Positions 27,292 through 37,320 are shown, counted from the stretch's first letter. The stretch: 64,000 nucleotides of DNA from Shewanella xiamenensis (GCF_014647135.1 NZ_BMOP01000015.1:38864-102863); one strand, 5' to 3'. Numbers and translations are program-made. Notes: generated from the letters alone by a model not told the origin.

Positions 27292-28110
27292 GTGACACCA
27301 AAACGATATTTAGCTTTTGGCGCATTAACTGTTGCGATTCAAACGGGGGTTATAGCTTCGCAACCTACGCCTGCTCAGCTTAAAATAGTCAATTCACCGA
27401 CCATTCAGGGTGAATCACATCAACGTGTTACCTTAAACCCTGTTACCTTAAACTTTGCTAAACCCCAAATAGCTGCGGCATCGGATGCTGCTGGTAACAC
27501 TGTAAACAAAACCCATCACGCATCATTGGTACAGACTGTTACTACACCATCGACACGAACTGCTCAACCAAAGCTGACAACATCTACACCTAAAAAAAAC
27601 GTTCAAAGTAAGACTGAGCAAAAACAAAGTATTACTGCATCAATTGATAAAAAAACCATCGCGCAGCCAAAGTCTAAACAGTCGCAGGAGCATCACTACA
27701 CCGCCAACACTGACAATCTAAAATCCACAGAAAAAATGGCGCCACACGCCGAGTTAGTGCCAACCAAACCAACACCAAGCTTGAATGAGCAACAGAATTC
27801 AATGGATAGCAATATGGCGCCTCATCAAACCGTGGTTGAACTCACATCCCCCACTTTTGCCAGTCAACCACCCCAACCAACATACCCGCGTATGGCGCGC
27901 AAAAAAGGCTTGGAAGGAACCGCAACAATTGAAGTGATGTTTAACGAATTTGGACAACAGCTCGCCCTCACGTTAGTCAAAAGCTCTGGTGTCAGCCTGC
28001 TGGATCAAGCGGCACTAGAGGCGGTAGAGACTTGGCAGTTTGAGGCGCCAAGCCCAAAACTGGCGAGCCATTACAAGGTGAGGGTACCGATTCGCTTCGC
28101 CTTAAATTGA
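27292..28110 (+). CDS. tonB1: TonB energy transducer of the heme locus
   Basis: 272-aa protein spanning periplasm from an N-terminal membrane anchor (LAFGALTVAIQTGVIA) through a long K/Q/T/P-rich linker (~40-190) to a TonB C-terminal domain (~190-272: PTYPRMARKKGLEGTATIEV, then AALEAVETWQF). It couples the inner-membrane proton gradient to HugA. The GTG at 27292 follows GGAAGG and is preferred over the GTG at 27262. The linker has less proline than classic TonB. First gene of tonB-exbB-exbD-hugBCD. Confidence 0.92.
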   Translation: MTPKRYLAFGALTVAIQTGVIASQPTPAQLKIVNSPTIQGESHQRVTLNPVTLNFAKPQIAAASDAAGNTVNKTHHASLVQTVTTPSTRTAQPKLTTSTPKKNVQSKTEQKQSITASIDKKTIAQPKSKQSQEHHYTANTDNLKSTEKMAPHAELVPTKPTPSLNEQQNSMDSNMAPHQTVVELTSPTFASQPPQPTYPRMARKKGLEGTATIEVMFNEFGQQLALTLVKSSGVSLLDQAALEAVETWQFEAPSPKLASHYKVRVPIRFALN

Positions 28111-28206
28111 TCCTGTGGCGATGCAATCGCTTAACCACGCTAATCCTATTGCAACGAATTTGGCTGAATGCTTGATAACAGATCTAACTATAGAGACTCA
28201 CCGCTT

Positions 28207-28950
28207 ATGACTGACTTTTCTACCCTACATGGCCAGCTCGGTTCACTCACCTGGCCTTTGCTGATATGTGCATTCCTTGCCTTGATGATTTGCCTTGAGC
28301 GTAGCGCACTGTTTTTACAACAATCCGTAGCGTCAATCTCCCCAAAAAAACAAGCTTGGGTTAAAGAGCTACGCCACTCTGATGCCCAACCGACAAGCGA
28401 AAACATTCAAGCTTTACTCTCTAAAACCAGCCATCAGCAGGATTTACTGGCCCGTGGCGCAACACTGCTGTTAGCGCAAGCACATCAACCCAAACCACTC
28501 AGGGAAGAATTACTCAGTCTATGGCTGAATAAACAACAAAGGGAGCTGCAAGCGGGCCTTAAGATTTTGCAAGTGATAGGGATTATTAGTCCGCTACTGG
28601 GGTTACTCGGTACGGTACTTGGATTAATTGACATGTTTGCCCAACTTGGCCAGTCCCAAGGGCCAGTCACTCCTGCGCAACTCAGTGCGGGGCTTGGTCT
28701 GGCGATGAATACTACCGCTGCAGGTCTTATCATTGCGGTGCCGACCATTACCGCCGCCCATTTATTTGGGATCTGGGCGCATAGCCAATGCTTAAAAGCG
28801 AGCCATGTGCTGAATCAAATTAACTTATTGTTATCCGGTGTAGACAAGCTACCACTTGAGCAGGACTTATATCAGGCATTCGCTCTAGGAAATCAGGCTA
28901 ATCAAACACCTAATACTCCACACGCCGCATCTCTTGAGTCTCAGCCATGA
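28207..28950 (+). CDS. exbB1: ExbB proton-channel subunit
   Basis: 247-aa (from ATG 28207) inner-membrane protein of the MotA/TolQ/ExbB family. One helix near the N terminus and two later ones enclose the conserved GIISPLLGLLGTVLGLIDMF and the NTTAAGLIIAVPTI channel helix. With ExbD it forms the proton motor driving TonB. Neither possible start (28168 or 28207) has a good ribosome site; the later one gives a family-like N terminus. It overlaps exbD by 4 bases. Confidence 0.92.
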   Translation: MTDFSTLHGQLGSLTWPLLICAFLALMICLERSALFLQQSVASISPKKQAWVKELRHSDAQPTSENIQALLSKTSHQQDLLARGATLLLAQAHQPKPLREELLSLWLNKQQRELQAGLKILQVIGIISPLLGLLGTVLGLIDMFAQLGQSQGPVTPAQLSAGLGLAMNTTAAGLIIAVPTITAAHLFGIWAHSQCLKASHVLNQINLLLSGVDKLPLEQDLYQAFALGNQANQTPNTPHAASLESQP

Positions 28951-29384
28951 TAAGCACTCACCACACGTCGTTACCCCAAGCAGGGATCAGTGCCTTAGAG
29001 CCACTGCCCAGCGTCGATCTTACGGCATTGATTGATATTATTTTTATTGTTTTAGTGTTTCTGTTACTCACCGCAAATAGCCGTTTGCTGAGCTTACCCG
29101 TTGATGTACCTCAAAGCCCAAGCAACGCCATTACTGCACTCGAGCATAAGCAATCGATAGCCATCAATATTATGGCGACTTCACCCTACTGGGCGATTAA
29201 TGGCGAAAAATTTGCTGATTTAACCGCATTTAGTACAGCCTTTGAAGCGCTGTTAACGGCTCAACCACAGGCCACCGTCATTATTGCTGCCGATAAGGCC
29301 GCGCCAGTTGAACCGCTAATGCAGCTACTGGCACTTTTGCAGGGCAACGCCATTAATCAAACCCAAATTTTGATGGAACATTAA
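28947..29384 (+). CDS. exbD1: ExbD proton-channel subunit
   Basis: 145-aa protein with one N-terminal membrane helix (about 24-44) preceded by the conserved VDLTALIDIIFIVLVFLLL, whose aspartate in the helix start is the expected proton carrier, and a periplasmic domain. Its ATG overlaps the exbB stop (ATGA), so the two are translationally coupled. Confidence 0.93.
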   Translation: MISTHHTSLPQAGISALEPLPSVDLTALIDIIFIVLVFLLLTANSRLLSLPVDVPQSPSNAITALEHKQSIAINIMATSPYWAINGEKFADLTAFSTAFEALLTAQPQATVIIAADKAAPVEPLMQLLALLQGNAINQTQILMEH

Positions 29385-29477
29385 CCCTAAACCTTAACTC
29401 AATCGTGTTTTAGCCCGTTTACCCTGCAAGGTTGATAACACCTCGACCTTGCTTTTAGATGGATCAGGAGTTTACCC

Positions 29478-30431
29478 ATGTTGTTTCAAGCTGTGCGTTA
29501 TAGATTTAATAAACTCAGTCAACCGACCGATAGCAATACATTCAATAAATGGTTGTGTCTACTCCCCGCAGTCACAGCACTCTTTTCATTTAATGCTTGG
29601 AGTGCAACTCAGGACATAAAGTTGGTGAGCGCAGGAGCGGGGGTCACCGAGTTAGTGCTGGCGTTAGGGGCGGCCGATGAGTTAGTGGCTGTCGATGCCA
29701 CCAGCTATGTGCCTGAGCAATTAAGCTCTGTCGCCAAACTGGGGTACCACCGCATGCTTTCCGCTGAAGGCATTATGGCACTCAGCCCTACACTGGTTGT
29801 AGGGTCCGACGTCATGGGCCCAGAAACTACCCTTAACGTACTAAAACAAGCCAATATCAAGGTAGTTCAATTACCCTCAAGCGCCGATGAGCAACAATTA
29901 ATGAGCAATATCGATACGCTGGCACAATCGCTTAATCGAACAGACAAAGCTGCCCCGCTAAAGCAGGAGTTGCATCAAAGGCTAGATAAATTAAATAAGC
30001 AAAAACAACAACTCAGCCAACATAATGCTCAGCCAAACATCCTCTTTATGTTATTACAGGAAGGACGAGGAGCCCGAGTCGGTGGCAAAGGTACCGCTGC
30101 CGATACCATTATTGCGCTATCGGGCGCAAAGAATATTGCGGACTTTGAAGGCTACAAGACATTGTCCCAAGAGGGCATTCTCGCCTTACAACCGGATGTG
30201 ATTTTACTGTCTAACCGCAGCGAGCAGAGTGATGCACAAACGGATGAACAAGCCGCGCAAGCACTACTGAAGGAGATGCCGCTGCTAGCGCATACTCCCG
30301 CAGGCCAAAATGGTCATATCCAAACCCTTGCCCCGCAAGCTTTACTGGGAGGTTTAGGTATTAGCGCCATTGGTGCTGCCGAAACGCTTGCAGATACCCT
30401 ACTCACTCAAGGTAAAACGGCGGGAAAATAA
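29478..30431 (+). CDS. hugB: Heme ABC transporter periplasmic binding protein
   Basis: 317-aa helical-backbone binding protein of the HmuT/HutB type that carries heme across the periplasm. A long N-terminal leader (~40 residues) ends with a signal core LCLLPAVTALFSFNAWSA. GAGVTELVLALGAADELVAV and LGYHRMLSAEGIMALSP are typical; the tyrosine in GYHRMLS is the known heme ligand position in this family. Ribosome site AGGAG. Followed after 2 bases by the permease. Confidence 0.92.
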   Translation: MLFQAVRYRFNKLSQPTDSNTFNKWLCLLPAVTALFSFNAWSATQDIKLVSAGAGVTELVLALGAADELVAVDATSYVPEQLSSVAKLGYHRMLSAEGIMALSPTLVVGSDVMGPETTLNVLKQANIKVVQLPSSADEQQLMSNIDTLAQSLNRTDKAAPLKQELHQRLDKLNKQKQQLSQHNAQPNILFMLLQEGRGARVGGKGTAADTIIALSGAKNIADFEGYKTLSQEGILALQPDVILLSNRSEQSDAQTDEQAAQALLKEMPLLAHTPAGQNGHIQTLAPQALLGGLGISAIGAAETLADTLLTQGKTAGK

Positions 30432-30433
30432 CC

Positions 30434-31450
30434 ATGTTACAGTATCGCTGGCTTTGGCCCACAATGATGATGCTCCTCATCCTGAGCAGTATACTCTCGG
30501 TGAGTGTAGGTCCTGTAAGCATTAGTCTTATGGACTCCCTCAGTGCGGTATTTAATTGGGCAACCCAGCAAAGCATTGGCAATCTTGCACCCCATGAGCA
30601 ACTGGTGGTAAGTAACGTGCGTCTACCCAGGACCTTGTTAGCCCTTACGGTAGGCGCAATTCTTGCTCAATGTGGCGCTGTGATGCAGGGATTATTCCGT
30701 AATCCACTGGCAGACCCAGGTATTATCGGGGTGTCATCGGGAGCCGCATTAGGTGCGGCCATCTGTATCGTGTTATTTCCCGACGTGGGATCTTTTATGA
30801 TTTCCCTTGGCGCCTTTCTCTGTGGGTTAGCCACAACCCTGATCGTTTATCGTCTGGCGAGTAACGGTTTAGGCACATCAGTGGTGTTATTGCTGCTTTC
30901 CGGTGTGGCGATTGCAGCGCTAGCAGGAGCGGGCATAGGCGTACTGACTTATCTCGCTAATGATATGGCATTACGTGACTTAACCCTTTGGCAAATGGGC
31001 AGTATTGCCGGAGCTCAATGGCAATATGTCGGCCTGTGTTTACTGGTATTAGTGCTGCTGAGTTGGCGTTTTCAGCGTGATGCCATGGCACTTAATGCCC
31101 TGCTACTGGGTGAAGCTGAAGCCAGACATTTAGGGATTGATGTCGACCGTCTTAAGTTAAGACTCATCCTACTCTGTGCATTAGGCGTAGGCGTAAGTGT
31201 GGCCGCAACAGGGATTATCGGTTTTATTGGTCTAGTGGTTCCCCATTTAGTGCGGATGATTTTGGGGCCAGATCATAAACGACTTTTACCCATGAGCGCC
31301 CTCTTGGGCGCTGCGCTTTTAGCCTTAGCTGACATAGGTGCGCGGGCATTTTTACCCCCCGCCGAATTACCTGTCGGCTTAGTCACAGCGCTTATCGGTG
31401 CGCCATTCTTTATCTTTTTACTCCTGCAACAACGCAGCAAATTAATCTAA
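30434..31450 (+). CDS. hugC: Heme ABC transporter permease
   Basis: 338-aa FecCD/BtuC-family permease with about ten membrane helices. [39 protein letters not shown] and [19 protein letters not shown] (coupling-helix region for the ATPase) are diagnostic. It starts 2 bases after hugB and ends 11 bases before hugD, so the three are one operon. Confidence 0.94.
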   Translation: MLQYRWLWPTMMMLLILSSILSVSVGPVSISLMDSLSAVFNWATQQSIGNLAPHEQLVVSNVRLPRTLLALTVGAILAQCGAVMQGLFRNPLADPGIIGVSSGAALGAAICIVLFPDVGSFMISLGAFLCGLATTLIVYRLASNGLGTSVVLLLLSGVAIAALAGAGIGVLTYLANDMALRDLTLWQMGSIAGAQWQYVGLCLLVLVLLSWRFQRDAMALNALLLGEAEARHLGIDVDRLKLRLILLCALGVGVSVAATGIIGFIGLVVPHLVRMILGPDHKRLLPMSALLGAALLALADIGARAFLPPAELPVGLVTALIGAPFFIFLLLQQRSKLI

Positions 31451-31461
31451 ACGAGAACTTC

Positions 31462-32280
31462 ATGGCTATGAGCTTATCGGCTGCGCCCGTCGCTAAACAA
31501 CATTTTGAACGTACCCAATTAACCGTGGATAGGCTCAGCTACGCTATCGGCGATAAGGCGGTGTTGAACAACATTCGCGTGCAATTTCAACCGGGCAGTG
31601 TCACCGCACTTTTAGGGCCTAATGGGGCAGGCAAATCCACACTGTTAAAGGCACTGTGCCAAGAGATCCCCACTGCGCAAGGCAGCATCAAGCTTGGCCA
31701 CTGCCAACTGGTGGATTGGCCAAGGGCTGAACTGGCAAAATCCCTCGCCGTTCTGCCTCAACATGCCAGCTTAACCTTCCCCTTTACCGTGGATGAAGTG
31801 GTGGCAATGGGGCTTTATCCCTTAACCTTGAGTCAAAAAGAAGGCCAGCAGTTAGTCACAAAATGGCTTGCCGAAGTGGGTGTATTGCATTTAGCCCGAC
31901 GCAGTTACCCCACGCTTTCTGGGGGAGAAAAACAAAGGGTGCAACTGGCGAGGGTGTTAACGCAGTTAAGCCAATCCCCCTTCCCGCCGATTTTACTGTT
32001 AGATGAGCCAACCTCAGCACTGGATCTGGCGCAGCAACACAAAGTATTAGCGCTAGCAAAAAATCTCGCCCACAAGCACGCCTACACTGTGATTGTGGTA
32101 CTGCACGACCTCAATCAGGCAGCCCGTTACAGCGACAGAGTTATCGTCCTCAAACAGGGTGAAATCGTCAGTGAAGGTACACCTAACGACGCATTATCGA
32201 TTGATATAATTCGCCAAGTGTGGGATTACGAACCTGAGTTTATTCCTGCACCACAGGGTGGTTACCCATTGATTTTTTAA
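31462..32280 (+). CDS. hugD: Heme ABC transporter ATPase
   Basis: 272-aa HmuV-type ATPase. Walker [10 protein letters not shown] near 53, signature [16 protein letters not shown] near 152, Walker [12 protein letters not shown] near 176, and the switch histidine in [13 protein letters not shown]. It powers the HugBC importer at the cytoplasmic face. Last gene of the tonB-exbBD-hugBCD operon; no clear terminator follows. Confidence 0.94.
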   Translation: MAMSLSAAPVAKQHFERTQLTVDRLSYAIGDKAVLNNIRVQFQPGSVTALLGPNGAGKSTLLKALCQEIPTAQGSIKLGHCQLVDWPRAELAKSLAVLPQHASLTFPFTVDEVVAMGLYPLTLSQKEGQQLVTKWLAEVGVLHLARRSYPTLSGGEKQRVQLARVLTQLSQSPFPPILLLDEPTSALDLAQQHKVLALAKNLAHKHAYTVIVVLHDLNQAARYSDRVIVLKQGEIVSEGTPNDALSIDIIRQVWDYEPEFIPAPQGGYPLIF

Positions 32281-32366
32281 TGCAAAATTGACTTCACTAG
32301 CGCCTTTAGCGGCACAGTTGTGGGTATAATCGCTGCAATAGACACCTAAAGTCACAGTGTGAACAG

Positions 32367-32708
32367 ATGAAAACCACTATCTCAACCGAAACCCAGCAAG
32401 ATGCCTTAGCCATGGCGAAGGCCACTCAAAAACCAGGACAAACCAAAGAACAAACTAAACTGATTGCCCAGGGGATTGAAAAGGGCATTGCCGAATATAA
32501 AAAACTGCAAAAAGCTAAAGCTCGCGAGCGGGATAAACAGAGAAAGCAACAGTTAAGGGCAAAAAACCAACAAGTAAGCGCGGCTGGCGAGATGGATGAT
32601 GGCGAAGATTTTTCGCTGCCACAGACTCAATTTACTCCCATTGCTTGGGCTGCCATCGCCCTGTTAGTCCTTAGCTGGCTGGGTTTTGGGGCATATATCT
32701 TCCTTTAA
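32367..32708 (+). CDS. DUF2956 family protein
   Basis: 113-aa protein with a highly charged helical N-terminal part (Lys/Gln/Arg-rich coiled coil, ~20-75) and one C-terminal membrane helix (PIAWAAIALLVLSWLGFGAYI). The pattern TKEQTKLIAQGIEKGIAEYK fits DUF2956, a family of Shewanella and Vibrio with no known role. It is a tail-anchored inner-membrane topology. Its stop overlaps the stop of the convergent gene by 4 bases. Confidence 0.75.
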   Translation: MKTTISTETQQDALAMAKATQKPGQTKEQTKLIAQGIEKGIAEYKKLQKAKARERDKQRKQQLRAKNQQVSAAGEMDDGEDFSLPQTQFTPIAWAAIALLVLSWLGFGAYIFL

Positions 32709-33070
32709 CGGGGGAGATTCGCGCGTATCGTATCAAAGTAGCCAGTTAGTTCCTGTGGTAGAAACTCTTGTATTGTTAGTGCCTTAGCGTCGATATTGCC
32801 AGCCCTTAGCTGGACTCGCCCCGTATCGGGCAAAAAGGCCAACTCAAGCCAGTTGGCTCTATCGGGGTAGCCATCGAGAGTTAGGCAAAGCGCGTTATCC
32901 CGCTCAATAGCAGACTGACAATCCCAGCATTGGCCGATAAGATCGAGCAGCACTTGCCCGCTTTTCATATCGGTTAATCTGGGCGCGTACACCCAATGGG
33001 ACATGCGCATTTCGTGGGGAATCGTCTCAAGCTTAACGCGGCCCTGTAGGAAAAACTGTTCGGTTAACAT
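32705..33070 (-). CDS. Hypothetical protein (121 aa)
   Basis: A soluble 121-aa acidic protein without signal peptide or membrane helices. It has an E/L-rich body and a CWDC pair at about residues 48-51. No family recognised. Convergent with the DUF2956 gene, with a 4-base overlap at the stops. Length and start context (Met after a GTTAAC region, weak ribosome site) make it likely but not certain. Confidence 0.55.
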   Translation of the reverse strand: MLTEQFFLQGRVKLETIPHEMRMSHWVYAPRLTDMKSGQVLLDLIGQCWDCQSAIERDNALCLTLDGYPDRANWLELAFLPDTGRVQLRAGNIDAKALTIQEFLPQELTGYFDTIRANLPR

Positions 33071-33187
33071 ATTCGGATCATCAAAGTAGTTATCGTGTAT
33101 GAATAGATCGTGTATGAATAAAAATGACTCGGTAATGGCCTGATTAACTCTCTGGTTTACTGATTAACCCTCTGGTTTATAAGTAGA

Positions 33188-34657
33188 TTAACTCATTAAG
33201 CCTTCTAATCGATTCGCAAGCCGCTTGGCTAAGCCTTTTTGCCAAGCTGCACTCTTTGGACGGCTGTAAAGCCTATCTTCCCATGCAAAAATCTTGTTCA
33301 TGCCATGATAAGCGAGCCACGGCAAAGGTTCAGGTTCCCAAGGCGTTAATACTTGCTGAACCGGGGCATTAAACGCCCAAGGCATAGTGGTAAGCGGCGT
33401 ATCACGCGCTAAGATCAAGTCCACCAGCGTGCGGGCAAAAAGATTGGCAGCCCCAACACCTTCGCCGCCGTAACCACCAATAAGCCCCAATCCTACATTT
33501 TTATCGTAAATAGCGTGGGGCGCAAACTGCCGTGCTAAGGCTAAGGTACCGCCCCAACCATGAGTAATTTGCACATCCGCCAATTGCGGAAATAACGCCA
33601 ACAATAGCTGATAGCGAAAACCAAATTCCCCTTTAAAAGCCGATTGAGGATGGCTAGCGGGAGATTGAGTATTAAAGCACTCCGGATTAAATCCAAATTC
33701 AGTCCGCACTTTAGCGCCAAATCCGTAGCCGCCACGGGCGCCAAATATCAAACGGTTATCAGGACTTCGCTGACCATAGGTAACGATGCGGCTAGCATCA
33801 CTAAAGGTCGCGCGATTAGCTAAACCAATGTCCTGCCACATTTCATTCGTTAACGGCTCAGTGGCGATCAGTAAACTCTGAACTGGTAAGGTAAATCGAC
33901 CCAATTCACCCAATTGGCGAAGATAGCCTTCAACGGCGGGCACCAAAATCGCCGCACGAACATTTCCTTGTGGCGTCTGTAATTGGGTTTGCGCATCACC
34001 GAGATACGCCATGTGATTTACTGGGGTATGCTCGTAGATCTTCACCCCTAAACTTTGCACCAGATCAGCCAAACCACAGACGAGTTTCGCCGGATGTATT
34101 CGCGCACAATGGGGCGTAAAAAGCGCCGCTTGGCCGTAGGCCATGGAGACTTGTTTATCGAGTTCAGTTTTATCTAGCCAACGAATATCTTCTTCACCAA
34201 AGCCATCTGCGCGCCACTGTGCTAATTCGGCTTGAATATTAGCTAATTGCTCAGGATAACGGGCGGCCACCCGTAAATTGCCGCCATGGTGTAAATCACA
34301 GTCGATATGATGCTTGGCGCAAACTGCGGCAACTTCAGCAATAGTTTGTTGGATCAAGGCTTTTGCTATTAAGCGCGACTCACCTTGAAGCTTATTAAGA
34401 TAGGCTACATCGCCACTAAAACCGCCCATCAACCAACCGCCATTTCGCCCCGAAGCGCCTTGGCCAATGGTGTCAGCCTCAAGAATCACCACGGATAAAT
34501 TGGGCTGGTATTGCTTAAGATAATAGGCCGTCCATAGTCCTGAATAGCCCGCGCCAATAATGGCGATGTCTGCGGCAATATCATGTTGTAGCGCAGGTAA
34601 AATAGTTCTTTGACTTAATTTAACTTCGGTATCAAACCAAAATCCGCGTTCTTTCAC
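33188..34657 (-). CDS. FAD-dependent amine/amino-acid oxidase, PuuB/OrdL-like
   Basis: 489-aa flavoenzyme of the DAO superfamily. The dinucleotide fold IIGAGYSGLWTAYYL is at about 33-47, followed by SGRNGGWLMGG, typical of gamma-glutamylputrescine oxidase and related enzymes. A C-terminal GYGGEGVGAANLFARTL segment binds FAD again. It likely oxidises a polyamine- or amino-acid-type amine to an aldehyde. Other puu genes are absent, so the substrate is open. Its start overlaps the stop of the winged-helix gene by 4 bases (ATGA coupling), so the two are one operon. Confidence 0.82.
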   Translation of the reverse strand: MKERGFWFDTEVKLSQRTILPALQHDIAADIAIIGAGYSGLWTAYYLKQYQPNLSVVILEADTIGQGASGRNGGWLMGGFSGDVAYLNKLQGESRLIAKALIQQTIAEVAAVCAKHHIDCDLHHGGNLRVAARYPEQLANIQAELAQWRADGFGEEDIRWLDKTELDKQVSMAYGQAALFTPHCARIHPAKLVCGLADLVQSLGVKIYEHTPVNHMAYLGDAQTQLQTPQGNVRAAILVPAVEGYLRQLGELGRFTLPVQSLLIATEPLTNEMWQDIGLANRATFSDASRIVTYGQRSPDNRLIFGARGGYGFGAKVRTEFGFNPECFNTQSPASHPQSAFKGEFGFRYQLLLALFPQLADVQITHGWGGTLALARQFAPHAIYDKNVGLGLIGGYGGEGVGAANLFARTLVDLILARDTPLTTMPWAFNAPVQQVLTPWEPEPLPWLAYHGMNKIFAWEDRLYSRPKSAAWQKGLAKRLANRLEGLMS

Positions 34658-34986
34658 GCCACGGATTCACTTAATGGACTGATACCGATAATTGAGGCAA
34701 TTTCCTCGAAATGTGTATCAACCCACGCACTGCTAATTGGCCCCCAGGTCAAAATGCGATAATAACCTGCATTGTTTCGACTGCCATCTTGCACAAATTC
34801 GACGCGAATACCGATATCTTCAAACGCGGCGATAGCATCCTGCAACGTTCGCCTCGGCATTCCAGTCAACTTATTGAGTGATAACAAGTTATGCCGATCA
34901 TCGTCCATTAAATGCGCTAAATATAGCTTACGTAAAAACGCCTTATGTTGTTTCGATATTGACTGAGTAGCAGATTCGAGGGGCAT
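34654..34986 (-). CDS. Small winged-helix DNA-binding protein
   Basis: 110-aa protein with a helix-turn-helix pattern at residues ~30-55 (LLSLNKLTGMPRRTLQDAI) followed by a wing (VEFVQDGSRNNAGYYRI). It resembles small winged-helix regulators of unknown role. Translational coupling to the downstream flavin oxidase suggests it regulates that operon. No ligand domain is present. Confidence 0.65.
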   Translation of the reverse strand: MPLESATQSISKQHKAFLRKLYLAHLMDDDRHNLLSLNKLTGMPRRTLQDAIAAFEDIGIRVEFVQDGSRNNAGYYRILTWGPISSAWVDTHFEEIASIIGISPLSESVA

Positions 34987-35184
34987 AAAAAATCAATCCA
35001 AATATTGACCAAGTGAATATAAAACTACTTGATATTCAGTGAATAAGAAATAGCCTCCATTCAAATTATTCGAGCAAATTGACCCGTTTGACATCTGTTC
35101 CCACAGATACATTTTCGCATTTGCTTGTATAAGCTCTCCATCACTGTTATTTGTAAAAAAGATTAATCAATGGGAGAGCCAACG

Positions 35185-35736
35185 ATGGGCCAAATGATGA
35201 CCGCACAGCAAGTGCTACATTTCTGGTTTGAGGAAATCTCACCTCAATCTTGGTGGATAAAAGACCCAACATTCGATGCACAAATCCAATCTCGCTTTGA
35301 AGACCTATTAAAACAAGCCAAGCGCGGTGAGCTTGCGCATTGGCGCGTGACACCTCAAGGTCGTTTAGCCGAAATCATCGTACTGGATCAATTCTCGCGA
35401 AATATCTATCGCGACACGCCAGCAGCGTTTGAGGCCGACACCATTGCGCTGGTCCTTGCCCAAGAGGCTGTTGCACTCCAAATTGATAAGGAGCTTTCTC
35501 CCAAACAAGTACCCTTTTTGTTTATGCCTTTTATGCATAGCGAATCCCCTGCCATCCATCAAGTTGCTGTAAAATTGTTCAATCGAGAGGCTGCAATCGC
35601 TAATCTCGAATTTGAACTAAAACACAAGGCTATTATCGACAGATTCGGTCGTTATCCTCATAGAAACAAAATATTAGCTAGAGAGTCGACAGCAGAAGAA
35701 ATCGCTTTTTTACGCCAGCCGGACTCGTCATTTTGA
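35185..35736 (+). CDS. DUF924 family protein
   Basis: 183-aa soluble helical protein. VLHFWFEEISPQSWWIKDP at the start, LAEIIVLDQFSRNIYRDTPA in the middle and FLFMPFMHSES are the conserved DUF924 features; a histidine/aspartate set around them may form an active site, but none is established. The ATG at 35185 has GGGAGAG six bases upstream and is chosen over the ATG at 35170. Confidence 0.82.
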   Translation: MGQMMTAQQVLHFWFEEISPQSWWIKDPTFDAQIQSRFEDLLKQAKRGELAHWRVTPQGRLAEIIVLDQFSRNIYRDTPAAFEADTIALVLAQEAVALQIDKELSPKQVPFLFMPFMHSESPAIHQVAVKLFNREAAIANLEFELKHKAIIDRFGRYPHRNKILARESTAEEIAFLRQPDSSF

Positions 35737-35866
35737 ATATAAACAAGCTTTATTCAGATAAAAATAACTGTGGCTGTAGATTAACAAACTACACTTACAA
35801 TGATATGTCAGGGGACAACTCTGGGCATCATGAGATGGCCAATGGTGTGAAAGGTAACAGTGCGTA

Positions 35867-36724
35867 ATGAAACAAACTAACCATATTTCCTGCGTCTCTA
35901 GAATGACCTGTATTCGCTACCCATTGCTAGCAGTAATTGCATTATTGTATCCCCAATTAATCCAAGCGGCGGAACTGAAAATTGGCGTGAGCCTCTCCAT
36001 TCCTCCCTATGTCATCCAAGAATCTGATAGCGGCCTAGAACTCGATTTGCTGTATCAAGCACTTGCAGTCAAAGGGCATACCGCCAATATTGAATATTTG
36101 CCTTTAGCACGCACTTTCCATGAACTTAGGGAGGGCAAACTTGACGGCATAATCAACGTAAAAGAAGGCATGATCGAAAACGTTTTCTACTCTAATGTGG
36201 CGATTCGTTATCAAAATTGCGCAATCAGCCTAGAGAAAAATAACTTTTCGATTAATAGTATTAAAGACTTAACGGATAAAAAAGTCGTTTCCTTTCAACG
36301 TGCAGCAAGCTTCTTAGGTGATGAATTTACTCAAATGACTAAAGCTAATCCTAGTTACCAAGAACAAGCTCGGCAAATACAGCAGGTTTACATGCTGATG
36401 AAACACAGGGCTGATGTAGTGGTTATGGATAAGAACATTTTCACTTACTATCTTAGACAGGCATTTATTGAGGGAAAACTCACCGAAGTAGAGAGTAAAC
36501 AGGTGGCGGTATGTCATCGCATTTTTCCACCGACTGAGTATAAATTTGCGTTTTTAAGCGAGCAAATCCGTGACGACTTTAACCTTGGATTAAAACAAAT
36601 TACCGAAGATGGGACACTGATCGCCTTACAAGAAAAATATCGGCAACTCATGTCCCTAGAGAATGAAGCTGAAGCCTCAAATACCATTGTGGAACAATCA
36701 AAACTTAAGCAAGATCCTTTATAA
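35867..36724 (+). CDS. Periplasmic solute-binding protein, family 3-like
   Basis: 285-aa exported protein; signal peptide LLAVIALLYPQLIQAA ends near residue 36. The rest resembles bacterial extracellular solute-binding proteins of the amino-acid (PAAT) type: GVSLSIPPYVIQESDSGLEL, then EGKLDGIINV. No ABC permease or ATPase gene adjoins it, as is common for orphan Shewanella proteins of this type, so the role may be sensing rather than uptake. Its stop lies 5 bases from the convergent UspA stop. Confidence 0.78.
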   Translation: MKQTNHISCVSRMTCIRYPLLAVIALLYPQLIQAAELKIGVSLSIPPYVIQESDSGLELDLLYQALAVKGHTANIEYLPLARTFHELREGKLDGIINVKEGMIENVFYSNVAIRYQNCAISLEKNNFSINSIKDLTDKKVVSFQRAASFLGDEFTQMTKANPSYQEQARQIQQVYMLMKHRADVVVMDKNIFTYYLRQAFIEGKLTEVESKQVAVCHRIFPPTEYKFAFLSEQIRDDFNLGLKQITEDGTLIALQEKYRQLMSLENEAEASNTIVEQSKLKQDPL

Positions 36725-36729
36725 GTTAA

Positions 36730-37167
36730 CTACTTAACTACTAATACTGGGCATTTCGCCAATCTAACAACATCTTGACTCACATGGTGCTTTAAAAAAT
36801 CCACTAAGCCGCTGCTGCCATGGCTTGCAATCACAATCATACCCGCATCGGCTGACTCAGCTAAAATCTCTTCGCTCGCATCACCATGACGAACAATACA
36901 TTTAATCTTTAGTCCAGCCGCTAATCCCTGCTGCATTTGCAGCTGTAGACTCTGCATTTTTGTCTCCACAAACTCGGCTAACTGTTGCTCAAGTGTCGCG
37001 GGAGTATCTACCGCAATACCATAACAATGGGCACTTCTTGCAGGGCTGACGACATGCAGCAAACGGATATCTACGTGATATAGATTAGCCATTTCAACCG
37101 CATAATTAAGCGCATGGGCGGCAGTTGCCGAAAAATCCGTAGGGCATAACACTTCTTGAGTACGCAT
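36730..37167 (-). CDS. Universal stress protein (UspA family)
   Basis: 145-aa UspA-fold protein with the ATP-type motif: N-terminal LCPTDFSATAAHALNYAVEM, and C-terminal GMIVIASHGSSGLVDFLKHH followed by CPVLVV. The G-2x-G-9x-G(S/T) pattern of ATP-binding members is approximated. It is a paralogue of the gene at 37340, same MR-T-x-LxPTDFS start, so the start was set at 37167. It lies beyond the terminator of that gene and is probably transcribed on its own. Confidence 0.88.
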   Translation of the reverse strand: MRTQEVLCPTDFSATAAHALNYAVEMANLYHVDIRLLHVVSPARSAHCYGIAVDTPATLEQQLAEFVETKMQSLQLQMQQGLAAGLKIKCIVRHGDASEEILAESADAGMIVIASHGSSGLVDFLKHHVSQDVVRLAKCPVLVVK

Positions 37168-37294
37168 AATTTTATCCATCACTTAGGTTGTTGTGCCCAA
37201 TATTAGGGCAAATGGCATTGCTTATAATCTGTATTTTATCGCAGTAAATCGGGACAAGCAGCTAGGCCGTAAAATTAATTATGCTTTAGCAATC

Positions 37295-37320
37295 AAAAAC
37301 AAAGGGCGCCTTAGCGCCCT
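37295..37320 (-). terminator. Terminator after the second uspA gene
   Basis: GGGCGC (37304-37309) pairs with GCGCCC (37314-37319); on the minus strand TTTGTTTTTG follows. Confidence 0.8.
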
